Shown here: positions 46,125-55,900 of the stretch, in pieces
Numbering within the stretch: position 1 is the stretch's first letter
Layout: the number at the start of each line of letters is the position of its first letter
From: Streptomyces tendae
GTDB taxonomy: Bacteria > Actinomycetota > Actinomycetes > Streptomycetales > Streptomycetaceae
DNA: 64,000 bases
Direction of reading: 5' to 3'
Assembly: GCF_008632955.1 (NCBI RefSeq)
Contig: NZ_CP043959.1
Span: forward strand, 1,426,001-1,490,000
Program-made: the position numbers and the translations under genes
Notes under the pieces: generated by a model
Database searches by the model: none
Told to the model about the DNA's origin: nothing
Seen by the model: the letters and a program-made list of their open reading frames with translations, nothing else

Positions 46125-46705
46125 CTAGCGGAGGCGGGCCATCAGCGCGTGCTCCACAAGCGTGATCAGCGCCGACTTCGCATCGGCCCGATGCCGCGCG
46201 TCCGTCGTGATGATCGGGGTGTCGGGCCCGATCTGCAGCGCCTCCCGCACCTCGTCCGGCTGGTACGGCTGCTGTCCGTCGAAGCCGTTGAGGGCGATGA
46301 CGAACGGCAGACCGGAGTTCTCGAAGTAGTCGACCGCCGGGAAGCAGTCGGCCAGACGACGCGTGTCGACCAGCACGATCGCGCCGATGGCGCCGCGGAC
46401 CAGGTCGTCCCACATGAACCAGAAGCGGTCCTGGCCGGGTGTACCGAAGAGGTACAGGATCAGGTCCTGGTCCAGGGTGATGCGGCCGAAGTCCATGGCC
46501 ACCGTGGTGGTGGTCTTGTCCCGGTGTGGGTGAGGTCGTCGATGCCTGCCGAAGCAGACGTCATGACGGCCTCCGTGCGCAGCGGGTTGATCTCCGAAAC
46601 GGCCCCGACGAACGTGGTCTTGCCCACGCCGAAGCCACCCGCCACCACGATCTTCGCCGAGGTGGTGGAGCGGGAAGGACCGCCGCTAGAGCTTGCGAAG
46701 TCCAC
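46125..46705 (-). CDS. cvnD: Conservon small GTPase (CvnD), frameshifted copy
   Basis: About 193 residues if repaired. GTPase of the actinobacterial MglA-like family: P-loop GGFGVGKTTFVGAVSEI, G3 LFGTPGQDRFWFMWDD, NGFD in place of NKxD. The reading frame breaks at 46520-46522: this copy has CCC where the paralogue at 51832-51835 has CCCC, so THTG-DKTTTTVAMDF becomes THTGTRPPPRW and soon stops. Coding resumes in the other frame as MAMDFGRITLDQDLI. The GTG start at 46705 overlaps cvnC by 20 bases. Either a recent inactivation or a sequence error. Confidence 0.85.
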
Positions 46706-47258
46706 TGAGCACCCTTTCGAGCAGTGTCACGTCTGGCTGGCCGCCGGCGCTCTCGTCGCCGCCGGGCTGATGGATGGCGACCAGTCCCGCCTCCGCCAAG
46801 TCGGCGACGAGGATCCTGGCCACGCCGAGAGGGATGGTCAGCAGGGCCGAGATCTCGGCCACCGACTTGATTTCCCGGCAGAGGTTGCAGATCCGCTGAT
46901 GCTCGGGCAACTGGCCCTGCATCTGGTGCGGCTGCGCGGTGGTGTGCACCAGCGCCTCGATGGCGAGCTGGTACCGCGGCCTGGTACGACCGCCCGTCAT
47001 GGCGTACGGGCGCACCAGGGGATTGTTCGACGCCCCGGCGGGCGTCGGCTCGGGTGCTCGGCGCTGCGGCTGCACGGGCTGGATGCGCGGGGCCTGCGGC
47101 TGGTCGTACGGCGAGGGGCCGGGGCCCTGTGGCGCGTACGGCTGCCGGTGCTGTGGCGCGGAGGGGTAACCGTACCGGTTCTGGGAACCGTCGTTCTGAC
47201 CCTGGGCAGGGCCGTACGACCAGTTACCCGCTGATGAACCGTCTGGGGGTGTTGCCAC
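46686..47258 (-). CDS. cvnC: Conservon DUF742 protein (CvnC)
   Basis: 190 residues. The first about 75 are Pro/Gln/Tyr-rich and disordered (MATPPDGSSAGNWSYGPAQG…). The DUF742 winged-helix-like domain starts at NNPLVRPYAMTGGRTRPRYQ, with CNLCREIKSVAEISALL and ARILVADLAEAGLVAIHQPG, ending LLERVLSGLRKL. The GTG at 47258 follows GGAGGAG. It is one of four proteins (A-D) proposed from family work to form a membrane signalling complex resembling a eukaryotic G-protein system. The disordered extension is absent from the paralogue at 52007. Confidence 0.92.
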   Translation of the reverse strand: MATPPDGSSAGNWSYGPAQGQNDGSQNRYGYPSAPQHRQPYAPQGPGPSPYDQPQAPRIQPVQPQRRAPEPTPAGASNNPLVRPYAMTGGRTRPRYQLAIEALVHTTAQPHQMQGQLPEHQRICNLCREIKSVAEISALLTIPLGVARILVADLAEAGLVAIHQPGGDESAGGQPDVTLLERVLSGLRKL

Positions 47259-47352
47259 TTTCTCCTCCTCCGACTGTGCCTGGCACCCATCACTGTGGAG
47301 CCGCGTCCCGAAACCTTACGGCCCCGGGACGCCATAACGCACCGTCCGCTTG

Positions 47353-47775
47353 TCAGTTGAGAAGGCTCCCCTGGAGCTCCGCTCGAAGGTCCGGCGTGAG
47401 GACCGTACCCGCTCGGTCGACCAGAAGGGCCATCTCGTAACCAATGAGACCGATGTCCGCCTCGGGATGTGCGAGAACGGCGAGGGACGAACCGTCGGAA
47501 ATGGACATGATGAAGAGGAATCCCCGCTCCATCTCCACAACCGTCTGGTTCACGCTGCCGCCCTCGAAGATGCGGGAGGCGCCTGCCGTCAGAGACGTCA
47601 GACCGGAGGCGACGGCCGCGAGCTGATCGGCGCGGTCGCGGGGAAAGCCTTCGGACATCGCCAGAAGGAGTCCGTCGGCGGAGACCACCACCGTGTGGGA
47701 CACCCCCGGGGTGTTGTCCACGAAGTTGGTGATCAACCAGTTCAGGTTCTGTGCCGCCTGGCTCATCGGGCTCAC
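47353..47775 (-). CDS. cvnB: Conservon roadblock/LC7 protein (CvnB)
   Basis: 140 residues with a single roadblock/LC7 fold (NLNWLITNFVDNTPGVSHTV … SADGLLLAMSEGFPRDRADQ … RIFEGGSVNQTVVEMERGFL). MglB-type roadblock proteins act as partners or GTPase-activating proteins of MglA-like GTPases, so it probably acts on CvnD. GTG 47775 (VSPMSQAAQ) is preferred to ATG 47766 because AGGAGCG is 7 bases from the GTG. It starts one base after the cvnA stop. Confidence 0.93.
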   Translation of the reverse strand: MSPMSQAAQNLNWLITNFVDNTPGVSHTVVVSADGLLLAMSEGFPRDRADQLAAVASGLTSLTAGASRIFEGGSVNQTVVEMERGFLFIMSISDGSSLAVLAHPEADIGLIGYEMALLVDRAGTVLTPDLRAELQGSLLN

Positions 47776-47776
47776 A

Positions 47777-50700
47777 CTAACGCTCCTGGTTGTAGGTGCT
47801 GTCAGGACCGAAGCCCTGGCCGTTCGTTTCACTGCCTGCCGTGCGGCCCCGTTGGACACCGCGCCGCAGGTTGCTCAGCCTGCCCCGGACGTCCTCCGGG
47901 GCGCGGGAGACCTGTGGGCCTCCCTGGGGGGTGGTTTCGGCGGCTCCCTGGACCAGGTTGGCCTTCGGGACCCTCCGCGGCAGACCGGAGGAGGTCACTC
48001 CGCCCGCCTTGGGCTTCCGGAGCTGCGAGGCCTGCTGCCAGCGCTCGTCGTTCGCCGAGCGCCAGCCGCTGTCGCCGTTGCTCTCCGGGGTGGTGGCCGG
48101 CGGCTCCTGGTTCCCGTGACCCGCGCCGCCCGGACCGCCCGCGTTGCTCGCGGTGGAACCGCGGCGCGGAAGCCCGGCATCGGTCAGCTCGTGGGCCTCG
48201 GAAGGAGCCGGTCCCGGACGGTCGAAGCCTACGCCGTCCTGCTCACGTACGTCAGCGGCCTGCGCGGATTCACCCTCCGGGGTCTGAGCAGGGTACTGGT
48301 CCGGGTAGCCGTTGCGGTAGCCGTCGTTCTGCGGCCAGTCGTCGTTCTGACGCCGGTCGCCGAAGCCCTGGAAGGAGCCGGTGGCACCCGCGGGGGCCTG
48401 GCCGCTGCGGTCCGGCTCGGCGTACGTGCCGTTCGGGTAGCCGCCGTTCGACGGGAAACCGTCGTTCTGCGGCAGGCCGCCGTTCGGCGCGTAGTAGCCC
48501 TCGCCGTACGTCTGCTGCTGCTGTTCGCCGTACCCGGCCTGCTGTCCGTCGCCGTACGCCTGCTGGTCGTACCCGGCGCCCTGCTGGTCCTGGTAGCCGT
48601 TGTCGTAGCCCTGGCCGTCGTAACCCTGGCCCTCGTCGTAGCCCTGCGGGGCGGCGAACTCGTCCTGGTAGCCGGACGTCTCGGCACCCTGCTGGTCGTT
48701 GCCGGCGGTCAACTCGCCCTGCTCCGGCTGCGACTGGGACTCGAGGGCCGCCCGGCGCTCCTCGCGCATCAGGGAACGGCCGACGGGGTCCAGCTCGCGG
48801 ATGTCGTCCGGGACCTCCGCGTAGCGGCTGTCGTCGAAGCCCAGCTCCGCGGCGGTGCGCATCGGCTCCTGGCCGAAGTTCTCACCGGGGTAGTTCTGCT
48901 CGGGGATGATCTGCGAGACGGTGAACTCGTCGCGGTCCATCGGCTGCTCGCCGCCACCACCGTGGGTGATCGCGTCCGGCAGCATGACCAGCGAGGTGGT
49001 GCCGGCCTGCTCGCCCGAGGGGCGCAGCTGGACGCGGATGCCGTGCCGGTCCGACAGCCGGCCGACCACGAACAGGCCCATGCGCTGCGAGATCGCGGCG
49101 TCCACGGTCGGCGGGTTGGCCAGCTTGTGGTTGATGTCCGCGAAGTCCTCGGCGGTGAGGCCGATGCCCTTGTCGTGGATCTCGATCATCACGCGGCCGT
49201 CGGGCAGACGGGTCGCGGTGACGCGCACCTTGGTCTGCGGCGAGGAGAACGTCGTGGCGTTCTCCAGCAGCTCGGCGAGCAGGTGCACGAGGTCGGTGAC
49301 CGCGCGGCCGTGGATCTCGGCGTCCGGGACGCCGGACAGCTCGATGCGCTCGTACTGCTCCACCTCGGAGGAGGCGGCACGCAGCACGTCGACCAGCGGG
49401 ACCGGCTGGTCCCAGCGGCGGCCCGGCTCCTCGCCGGCGAGGACCAGGAGGTTCTCGCCGTTGCGGCGCATACGGGTCGCGAGGTGGTCCAGCCGGAACA
49501 GGTTCTCCAGCTGGTCCGGGTCGGCCTCGTTGTTCTCCAGGTCGGTGATCAGGGTCAGCTGGCCCTCGATCAGCGACTGGTTGCGGCGCGACAGGTTGGT
49601 GAAGATCGCGTTGATGTTGCCCCGCAGCAGGGCCTGCTCGGCCGCGAGCCGGACGGCCTCGCGGTGGACCTGGTCGAAGGCGCGGGCGACCTCGCCGATC
49701 TCGTCCGTGGAGGTGATCGGGATCGGCGCGACCCTGGTGTCCACCCGGCCCGGGTCGGTACGGGAGAGCTGGTCGACCAGCATCGGCAGGCGCTGCTCGG
49801 CGATGCCGAAGGCGGCGTTGCGCAGCTGGCGCATGGACTTGCTCATCTGCCGGGCCACCATGCCGGCCAGGATGAACGCGGCGAGCAGCGCGAGCACGAC
49901 CCCGGCGCCGGTGATGAAGGCGTCCCGCTGCGCGTCGTCGGCGATCCGCGAGGCCTCGCTCACCGCGGCGTCGGCCAGACCCGACTCGATCTCGCGGTAG
50001 CCGTCGAACCTGAGGGTGTTCACCGCCCACCAGTTCTCCGGGGTGATGCCCTTCTCGGCGAGCTCGGCGCGCGCGGACTCGTCCGTGGTGGACAGGCGGC
50101 CGATCTCGGAGATCATCGTCTCCGGCTTGGCGGGCGGCGGGACGTAGTCCGGGTCCCTCTGCGCTGCGTCCTTGGACATCGCGACGCCCTCGGCCTGGAG
50201 GCGCGCGGTGACCTCTTCCAGCTTGGCGTTGTCCGCCTCGGTGCCGCCGCCCTTGTACTCGTCGAGAGCGATGTTCTCGAGGTAGGCGTACGACAGGAAG
50301 GCCACGCGCTGGCTGGCGAGCTGGCTGTCGGTCGGGCCCGGCTTCACCAGGAGGTGCATGCCGATGGAGCGCTCCAGCGACAGCGCGGACTTGGTCAGCG
50401 AGATCGCGTAGACCGTACGGCCGTAGCTGGTGACGTTGCCGGCGCCGAGGCTGAGCTCGTTGGCGAACTCCATCAGGGGGTGGGCGACGGCGACGTAGCC
50501 CTCCTCCGTCTCCACGCCCTTGAGCTTCGAGGTGTAGGCGCCGGCGCGCAGCCCGGACAGCTTGGGCTCGGCCTCGCGGAGGAGCTTCAGCCGGCGCTCC
50601 AGTCCGGGTGTGGCCGGCATGCTCTGCACGGCCTCGTCGAAGGCGTCGGCGGCCCGGTCGGTCGCGGCCCGCACCTTGGTGACGTCCGCGTCGTCCTGGC

Positions 50701-51058
50701 CCTTGCCGGTCAGCAGCGGCACCGCGCTGACGTCGCGCTCGTTGTAGAGGGCGTTGGCGTAGGTCAGGGACGCCTGCACCAGACGCGCGGTGTTCTCGGC
50801 GTCCTGGGCCTCGTTCCAGGTGTCGATCGAGCTCTTCACCTGGAAGCCGCCCATGACCAGACCGACGAGCACGGGTATGAGCAGGATCGCGTTGAGCTTG
50901 GTGGGTACCCGCCAGTTGCGCGGGGACATGCGTCCGCCGCTCGACGCGGGCGCGGCCTTCGGCTCGGGACCGGGCACGGGGGCGGGCGCCGCTGTGCGCG
51001 GCGGCGGCGTGAAGTTGCCCCGGGCCGACGGCTCGGGACTGTTCTTGCTTCGCCTCAC
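47777..51058 (-). CDS. cvnA: Conservon sensor histidine kinase-like protein (CvnA)
   Basis: 1093 residues. Membrane helix 1 near residues 55-73 (LNAILLIPVLVGLVMGG), an extracellular helical sensor domain of NIT type, helix 2 near VVLALLAAFILAGMVARQM, HAMP, a dimerisation segment LDHLATRMRRNGENLLVLAG and a HATPase domain with LLAELLENATTFSSPQ, DKGIGLTAEDF and QRMGLFVVGRL. A tail of over 350 residues is Gln/Gly/Tyr-rich (QGYDEGQGYDGQGYDNGYQD) and ends in the conserved SGLPRRVPKANLV…RGRLSNLRRGVQRGR. GTG 51058 is chosen from the basic VRRSKNS start; GAGAGG lies upstream. Confidence 0.92.
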   Translation of the reverse strand: MRRSKNSPEPSARGNFTPPPRTAAPAPVPGPEPKAAPASSGGRMSPRNWRVPTKLNAILLIPVLVGLVMGGFQVKSSIDTWNEAQDAENTARLVQASLTYANALYNERDVSAVPLLTGKGQDDADVTKVRAATDRAADAFDEAVQSMPATPGLERRLKLLREAEPKLSGLRAGAYTSKLKGVETEEGYVAVAHPLMEFANELSLGAGNVTSYGRTVYAISLTKSALSLERSIGMHLLVKPGPTDSQLASQRVAFLSYAYLENIALDEYKGGGTEADNAKLEEVTARLQAEGVAMSKDAAQRDPDYVPPPAKPETMISEIGRLSTTDESARAELAEKGITPENWWAVNTLRFDGYREIESGLADAAVSEASRIADDAQRDAFITGAGVVLALLAAFILAGMVARQMSKSMRQLRNAAFGIAEQRLPMLVDQLSRTDPGRVDTRVAPIPITSTDEIGEVARAFDQVHREAVRLAAEQALLRGNINAIFTNLSRRNQSLIEGQLTLITDLENNEADPDQLENLFRLDHLATRMRRNGENLLVLAGEEPGRRWDQPVPLVDVLRAASSEVEQYERIELSGVPDAEIHGRAVTDLVHLLAELLENATTFSSPQTKVRVTATRLPDGRVMIEIHDKGIGLTAEDFADINHKLANPPTVDAAISQRMGLFVVGRLSDRHGIRVQLRPSGEQAGTTSLVMLPDAITHGGGGEQPMDRDEFTVSQIIPEQNYPGENFGQEPMRTAAELGFDDSRYAEVPDDIRELDPVGRSLMREERRAALESQSQPEQGELTAGNDQQGAETSGYQDEFAAPQGYDEGQGYDGQGYDNGYQDQQGAGYDQQAYGDGQQAGYGEQQQQTYGEGYYAPNGGLPQNDGFPSNGGYPNGTYAEPDRSGQAPAGATGSFQGFGDRRQNDDWPQNDGYRNGYPDQYPAQTPEGESAQAADVREQDGVGFDRPGPAPSEAHELTDAGLPRRGSTASNAGGPGGAGHGNQEPPATTPESNGDSGWRSANDERWQQASQLRKPKAGGVTSSGLPRRVPKANLVQGAAETTPQGGPQVSRAPEDVRGRLSNLRRGVQRGRTAGSETNGQGFGPDSTYNQER

Positions 51059-51435
51059 TCGACCAACAACCTCTCGGCGGTCGGCACCTTCGTCGTGCCG
51101 CAGTGTCTCAGAGCCCCGGCATGCCATCGACTACTGAGTACGTCTTTGACCCATGGGCAGTTCAGGCATTCCAGCATGCCGACGAGCGCTCTTCCAAACA
51201 TGGAAAGGCGATGGTTCCGAGCGAGGTAAGCCCCAGATAAAACGGTCATAAAGAGCGAGCACCGTCAAATGACGAGGCTTCCATGCGCACAGCGGTACCG
51301 CTTGTACGCATCGCGTGTCTGCCTCACCCGATTCCTCTGCCGAAACGTTATGAACACCGGTGCCGGCGGTGTCAAAGGACACAGCCGGCACCGGTACATC
51401 TACGACAACCGCAGTATGTCGCCCTCCGCCAGGCT
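51059..51435 (-). other. Gap between the two conservons
   Basis: 377 bases without a gene. The part at 51225-51265 is AT-rich (cccagataaaacggtcataaag) and on the minus strand probably holds the promoter of the downstream cvnA. 51356-51395 is the terminator of the upstream conservon. The two cassettes therefore appear to be separate transcription units. Confidence 0.55.
51356..51395 (-). terminator. Terminator of the second conservon
   Basis: ACCGGTGCCGGC (51356-51367) pairs with GCCGGCACCGGT (51384-51395), and an inner TGTC/GACA can extend the stem. It lies 41 bases beyond the cvnD stop. Confidence 0.85.
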
Positions 51436-52026
51436 CTACCTGAGTCGCGCCATGAGGGCGTGTTCGACCAGGGTGATCAGCGCACTCTTGGCGTCCGCGC
51501 GGTGGCGGGCGTCCGTGGTGATGATCGGGGCGTCGGGTCCGATCTGCAGCGCCTCGCGCACTTCCTCCGGCTGGTACGGCTGCTGTCCGTCGAAGCCGTT
51601 GAGGGCGACGACGAAGGGCAGTCCGCTGTTCTCGAAGTAGTCGACCGCGGGGAAGCAGTCGGCGAGGCGGCGGGTGTCGACGAGGACGACGGCGCCGATG
51701 GCGCCGCGGACCAGGTCGTCCCACATGAACCAGAAGCGGTCCTGGCCGGGTGTACCGAAGAGGTACAGGATCAGGTCCTGGTCCAGGGTGATGCGGCCGA
51801 AGTCCATGGCCACCGTGGTGGTGGTCTTGTCCCCGGTGTGGGTGAGGTCGTCGATGCCTGCCGAAGCAGACGTCATGACGGCCTCCGTGCGCAGCGGGTT
51901 GATCTCCGAAACGGCCCCGACGAACGTGGTCTTGCCCACGCCGAAGCCACCCGCCACCACGATCTTCGCCGAGGTGGTGGAGCGGCTTTCGGAGACCGCC
52001 CCGCCGCTAGAGCTTGCGAAGTCCAC
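51436..52026 (-). CDS. cvnD: Conservon small GTPase (CvnD), intact copy
   Basis: 196 residues. P-loop GGFGVGKTTFVGAVSEI, switch/G3 LFGTPGQDRFWFMWDDLVRG and NGFDGQQPYQPEEVREAL. This is the intact counterpart of the frameshifted gene at 46125; over 51692-51985 the two are identical in DNA apart from one C. The N-terminal linker (SSSGGAVSESRSTTSAK) is longer by three residues than the first copy. The GTG at 52026 overlaps cvnC by 20 bases, the same overlap as in the first conservon. Confidence 0.94.
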   Translation of the reverse strand: MDFASSSGGAVSESRSTTSAKIVVAGGFGVGKTTFVGAVSEINPLRTEAVMTSASAGIDDLTHTGDKTTTTVAMDFGRITLDQDLILYLFGTPGQDRFWFMWDDLVRGAIGAVVLVDTRRLADCFPAVDYFENSGLPFVVALNGFDGQQPYQPEEVREALQIGPDAPIITTDARHRADAKSALITLVEHALMARLR

Positions 52027-52402
52027 TGAGCACCCTTTCGAGCAGTGTCACGTCCGGGGCGCCGGTCGTCTCGTCGCCGCCCGGCTGATGCACGGCGACG
52101 AGTCCCGCCTCCGCCAAGTCGGCCACCAGGATCCGGGCAACACCCAGCGGCATGTTGAGCAGCGCCGATACCTCGGCGACCGACTTCACCTCACGGCACA
52201 GATGGCAGATGCGCTGGTGCTCGGGAAGGAGCCCCATGAGCGCTGCCGGATCGGCCGTCGTACTGATCAGAGCCTCGATGGCCAGTTGGTAGCGCGGCCT
52301 GGTCCGGCCGCCGGTCATCGCATACGGACGAACCAGCGGCTGGTCGCCCTCGTCCTCGTACGGCTCCGCGTACGGATCATGAGAGGCGGTGGGCGGGGTC
52401 AT
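52007..52402 (-). CDS. cvnC: Conservon DUF742 protein (CvnC), short form
   Basis: 131 residues. The DUF742 domain starts almost at the N-terminus: QPLVRPYAMTGGRTRPRYQL, ICHLCREVKSVAEVSALLNM, ARILVADLAEAGLVAVHQPG, LLERVLSGLRKL. It lacks the 60-residue Gln/Pro extension of the first-conservon CvnC. The ATG at 52402 has GGAGG upstream. It is 111 bases after cvnB and overlaps cvnD. Confidence 0.93.
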   Translation of the reverse strand: MTPPTASHDPYAEPYEDEGDQPLVRPYAMTGGRTRPRYQLAIEALISTTADPAALMGLLPEHQRICHLCREVKSVAEVSALLNMPLGVARILVADLAEAGLVAVHQPGGDETTGAPDVTLLERVLSGLRKL

Positions 52403-52513
52403 GAATCCTCCGGGCGGGACAGCAAGCGGTCAGTCAAGCCGTCTGAAGGGGCCGGTGGGGGGAATTGTGGCGGCCGGACGGTGATTTGGTGAGACGGGTG
52501 GTGCCGGGGCCGA

Positions 52514-52936
52514 TCAGTGGAGCAGACTTCCCTGTAGTTCGGCGCGCAGGTCCGGGGTGAGGACCGCCCCCGCGCGGTCGACCAGGAGCGCCATCTCGTA
52601 GCCGACGAGGCCGATGTCGCACTCGGGGTGCGCGAGCACGGCGAGGGACGAGCCGTCGGAGACGGACATGAGGAAGAGGAATCCCCGCTCCATCTCGACG
52701 ACCGTCTGAGCGACGTTGCCGCCCTCGAAGATCCGCGAGGCGCCGGCCGTCAGGGAGGTCAGCCCCGAGGCGACGGCCGCGAGCTGGTCCGCGCGGTCGC
52801 GCGGGAAGCCCTCGGAGAGCGCCAGGAGGAGACCGTCGGCGGACACGACGACGGTGTGGGACACCCCGGGGGTGTTGTCCACGAAGTTGGTGATCAACCA
52901 GTTGAGGTTCTGTGCCGCCTGGCTCATCGGGCTCAA
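52514..52936 (-). CDS. cvnB: Conservon roadblock/LC7 protein (CvnB)
   Basis: 140 residues, nearly identical to the first CvnB (SADGLLLALSEGFPRDRADQ, RIFEGGNVAQTVVEMERGFL). The likely start is TTG at 52936, directly abutting the cvnA stop with AGGAGCG 7 bases upstream; ATG 52927 is the alternative but is too far from the ribosome-binding site. Predicted CvnD partner. Confidence 0.93.
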   Translation of the reverse strand: MSPMSQAAQNLNWLITNFVDNTPGVSHTVVVSADGLLLALSEGFPRDRADQLAAVASGLTSLTAGASRIFEGGNVAQTVVEMERGFLFLMSVSDGSSLAVLAHPECDIGLVGYEMALLVDRAGAVLTPDLRAELQGSLLH

Positions 52937-55900
52937 CTAACGCTCCTGCTGGTGAGTGGGGTGCGGGAAGCTGCCGGTCTGTGAGGGACCGGCCTGACGA
53001 CCCTGTGCGATACCCCGGCGGAGATTGGTCAGCCGGCCGCGCACGTCATCGGGGGCGCGCGAGACCTGAGGACCGCTCTGGTGGGACTGCTGCTGAGCTG
53101 TGCCCGGGACGAGGTTCGCCTTGGGCACCCGGCGCGGCAGGCCGGAGGTGGTGACGCCGCCCGCGGCCGGCTTGCGGACGCGTTCGGCCTGCTTGACGAG
53201 CTCGTCGTTGGGCGAGCTGCGCCAGGCGGCGTTGGACCGCTGCGGGCCGGTCTGGCCCTGCGGCTGCTGAGGGGGCTGCTGGGGCTGGTGCTGCTGCTGG
53301 GGCTGGTACTGCTGGGGCGCCGCCGGAGCCGCGCCGCCCGCCTGCTCCTGGGCGCCGCCCTGGCCGCCGCGGAACCAGTTGGTCTCGAGCGTGTCGTACA
53401 GCGGCGTACGGCCGTCGCCCGGACCGGTCGCCGGCGGCAGGGCCCAGGCGTCGGACGCCTGGCGCTGCTCCTCGGGACGCTGCTGCGGGGGCTGCGGACG
53501 CGGGGCGCCGAAACCGCCGTCGGGCCTGCCGTTCATCCGCGGGCGCTCGAACTGGCCCGTGGAGGACGGGTCACCGGCGTTGCCGCGGTCGGGCAGGGCG
53601 TACTGGCCGGTCGAGCCGTTGTCCTGGCCCGGAGCCTGGTACTGGCCGGCGGCACCGTTGTCGTAGCCCTGCACGGCGGGGAACTGGCCGGTGGCGGGCG
53701 GGTTCTGGCCGCCGGGACCGCCCTGCTGGCCGCCGAAGATGTCACCGCGGACGAACTGGCCCGTGGCGTGGGCGCCGTTCGTGCCCGGCTGGGCGTACTG
53801 GCCCGGGTGCTGACCGTTCGCCGGACCGTGAGCGGGAGCCGCGGGGCTCTGCTGCTGCTCGTCGAACCGGGGGATCTCCGCCGTCGCGCCGGGACCCTGG
53901 TGGTCGTCGAAGCGGGGCATCGAGGCGGTGCGGGAGACGTCCGGCTCCTCGTGGCCGCGCGGGGCGTCCATCGAGGCGCGCGGCACCGGCGGCTGGGCGT
54001 TCTCGTCGCTCCAGCTGGGCACGCGCTGCTGCTGGTCGCCGCCGGGCAGTTCCGGACGGGCACCGCCGCGCGGCGGGAGCTGGGGACGGCGGCCGCGCTC
54101 GGCGGGGGCGTTGCCCCGCTGCGGGGGCACCTGGCCCCGGGCACCGCCGAAGGCGTCCTGGCCCTGGTTCCCGCCCTGGCCCGAGGCCTGCGGGGCACCG
54201 GGGGCCTGGGCGCCGAAGGCACCCGCGCCGGCCGGCGCGGGACGGCCCTGCGGCGGGGCGGAGGGAGCGCCCTGGTCGAACAGCGAGGGCGTCTGGTTGC
54301 CCGACGGACCTTGCGGTCCCCGGGCACCGGGCCGGGCGCCGTCCCGTCCGGGCAGCGCGGCCCGCGGACCCTGGCCGGATCCGAGGCGGCCACCGGGAGC
54401 ACCGGCGCCGAGGGCGCCGCCGCCGGGCTGACCGGCTCCGGCGGAGCGCCGGGCCGCGGCGGCACCGGCGGCGGCCTGCGCGGCGGCCGGACCACCGGCG
54501 CCGGGCTGACCGGGCTTGCCCTGAGGCTTCTTGCCGCCCTGGGCGACGTCGACGGGCAGCATGACCAGCGCGGTCGTACCACCGGAGTCGGACGGGCGGA
54601 GCTGGATACGGATGCCGTGGCGCTGCGACAGCCGGCCGACCACGAACAGACCCATGCGGCGGGAGACGGAGACGTCCACGGTGGGCGGCGAGGCGAGCCG
54701 CTCGTTGATCGCCGCCAGGTCCTCGGGGGACAGACCGATACCGGTGTCGTGGATCTCGATCAGCACCCGGCCGTCGGGCAGGGCGTGACCGGTGACCTTG
54801 ACCTTGGTCTGCGGGGAGGAGAACGAGGTCGCGTTCTCCAGCAGCTCGGCGAGCAGGTGCACGAGGTCGTTGACGACCCGGCCGGCCACTTCGGTGCTGG
54901 GCACCGCGGCCAGTTCGATGCGCTCGTACTGCTCCACCTCGGACGCGGCGGCGCGGAGCACGTCGACCAGCGGGACCGGACGGGTCCACCGGCGGCCGGG
55001 CTCCTCACCCGCGAGGACGAGGAGGTTCTCACCGTTACGGCGCATACGCGTGGCGAGGTGGTCCAGCTTGAACAGCGAGGACAGCTGGTCCGGGTCGGCC
55101 TCGCGGGACTCCAGTTCGGAGATCAGCGACAGCTGACGCTGGATGAGACCCTGCGACCGGCGCGAGAGGTTGGTGAACATCGCGTTGACGTTGCCCCGCA
55201 GCAGGGCCTGCTCGGCGGCGAGGCGTACCGCCTCGCGGTGCACGTCGTCGAACGCCGCGGCCACACGGCCGATCTCGTCCCGGGAGTGCACACCGACCGA
55301 CTCCACGGACGTGTCGACGTCCTGCGGGTCCGACTCGGAGAGCTGCTTGACGAGGTCGGGCAGGCGCTCCTGGGCGACCCGGGTGGCGGTGTCCTCCAGG
55401 CGGCGCAGCGAGCGGATCATGGAGCGGGCCACGACGAAGGCGCCGACCAGGGACACGCCGAGCACGATGAGGATCAGGGCACCGGAGACGATCGCGTCGC
55501 GCTCGGTGGCGCTGCGCAGCTCACGGGCCTTCTGTTCCATGTCCTCGAGCAGCGAGTGCTCGATGTTCTTCATCTGCTGGATCTTGGTGGAGCTGTCGTC
55601 CAGCCAGTCGCGGTAGGAGCGCGCGCCGACCGAGGCGAGACCGTACTGCGAGGCCAACGCGCGGCCGGCGTACTCGTCGGTGGCCTTGATCGTGGTGTTG
55701 CCCTCTTCGATGGGCAGCAGCAGCTCGGCGGCGAGGTCCTCGCCGTAGATGCTCTTGAAGCTGCGGAGCTCGGACTTCTGGCTCGTCAGGGCCGATTCCG
55801 CGTACAGCCGGTCGTTCTCGTTCAGCTTGCCCTTGGTGGTGTTGCTGGCGGGCAGCGCCGCGGCGAGGACGGCGCGCTGGACCGAGGCGTACTCCTTGGC

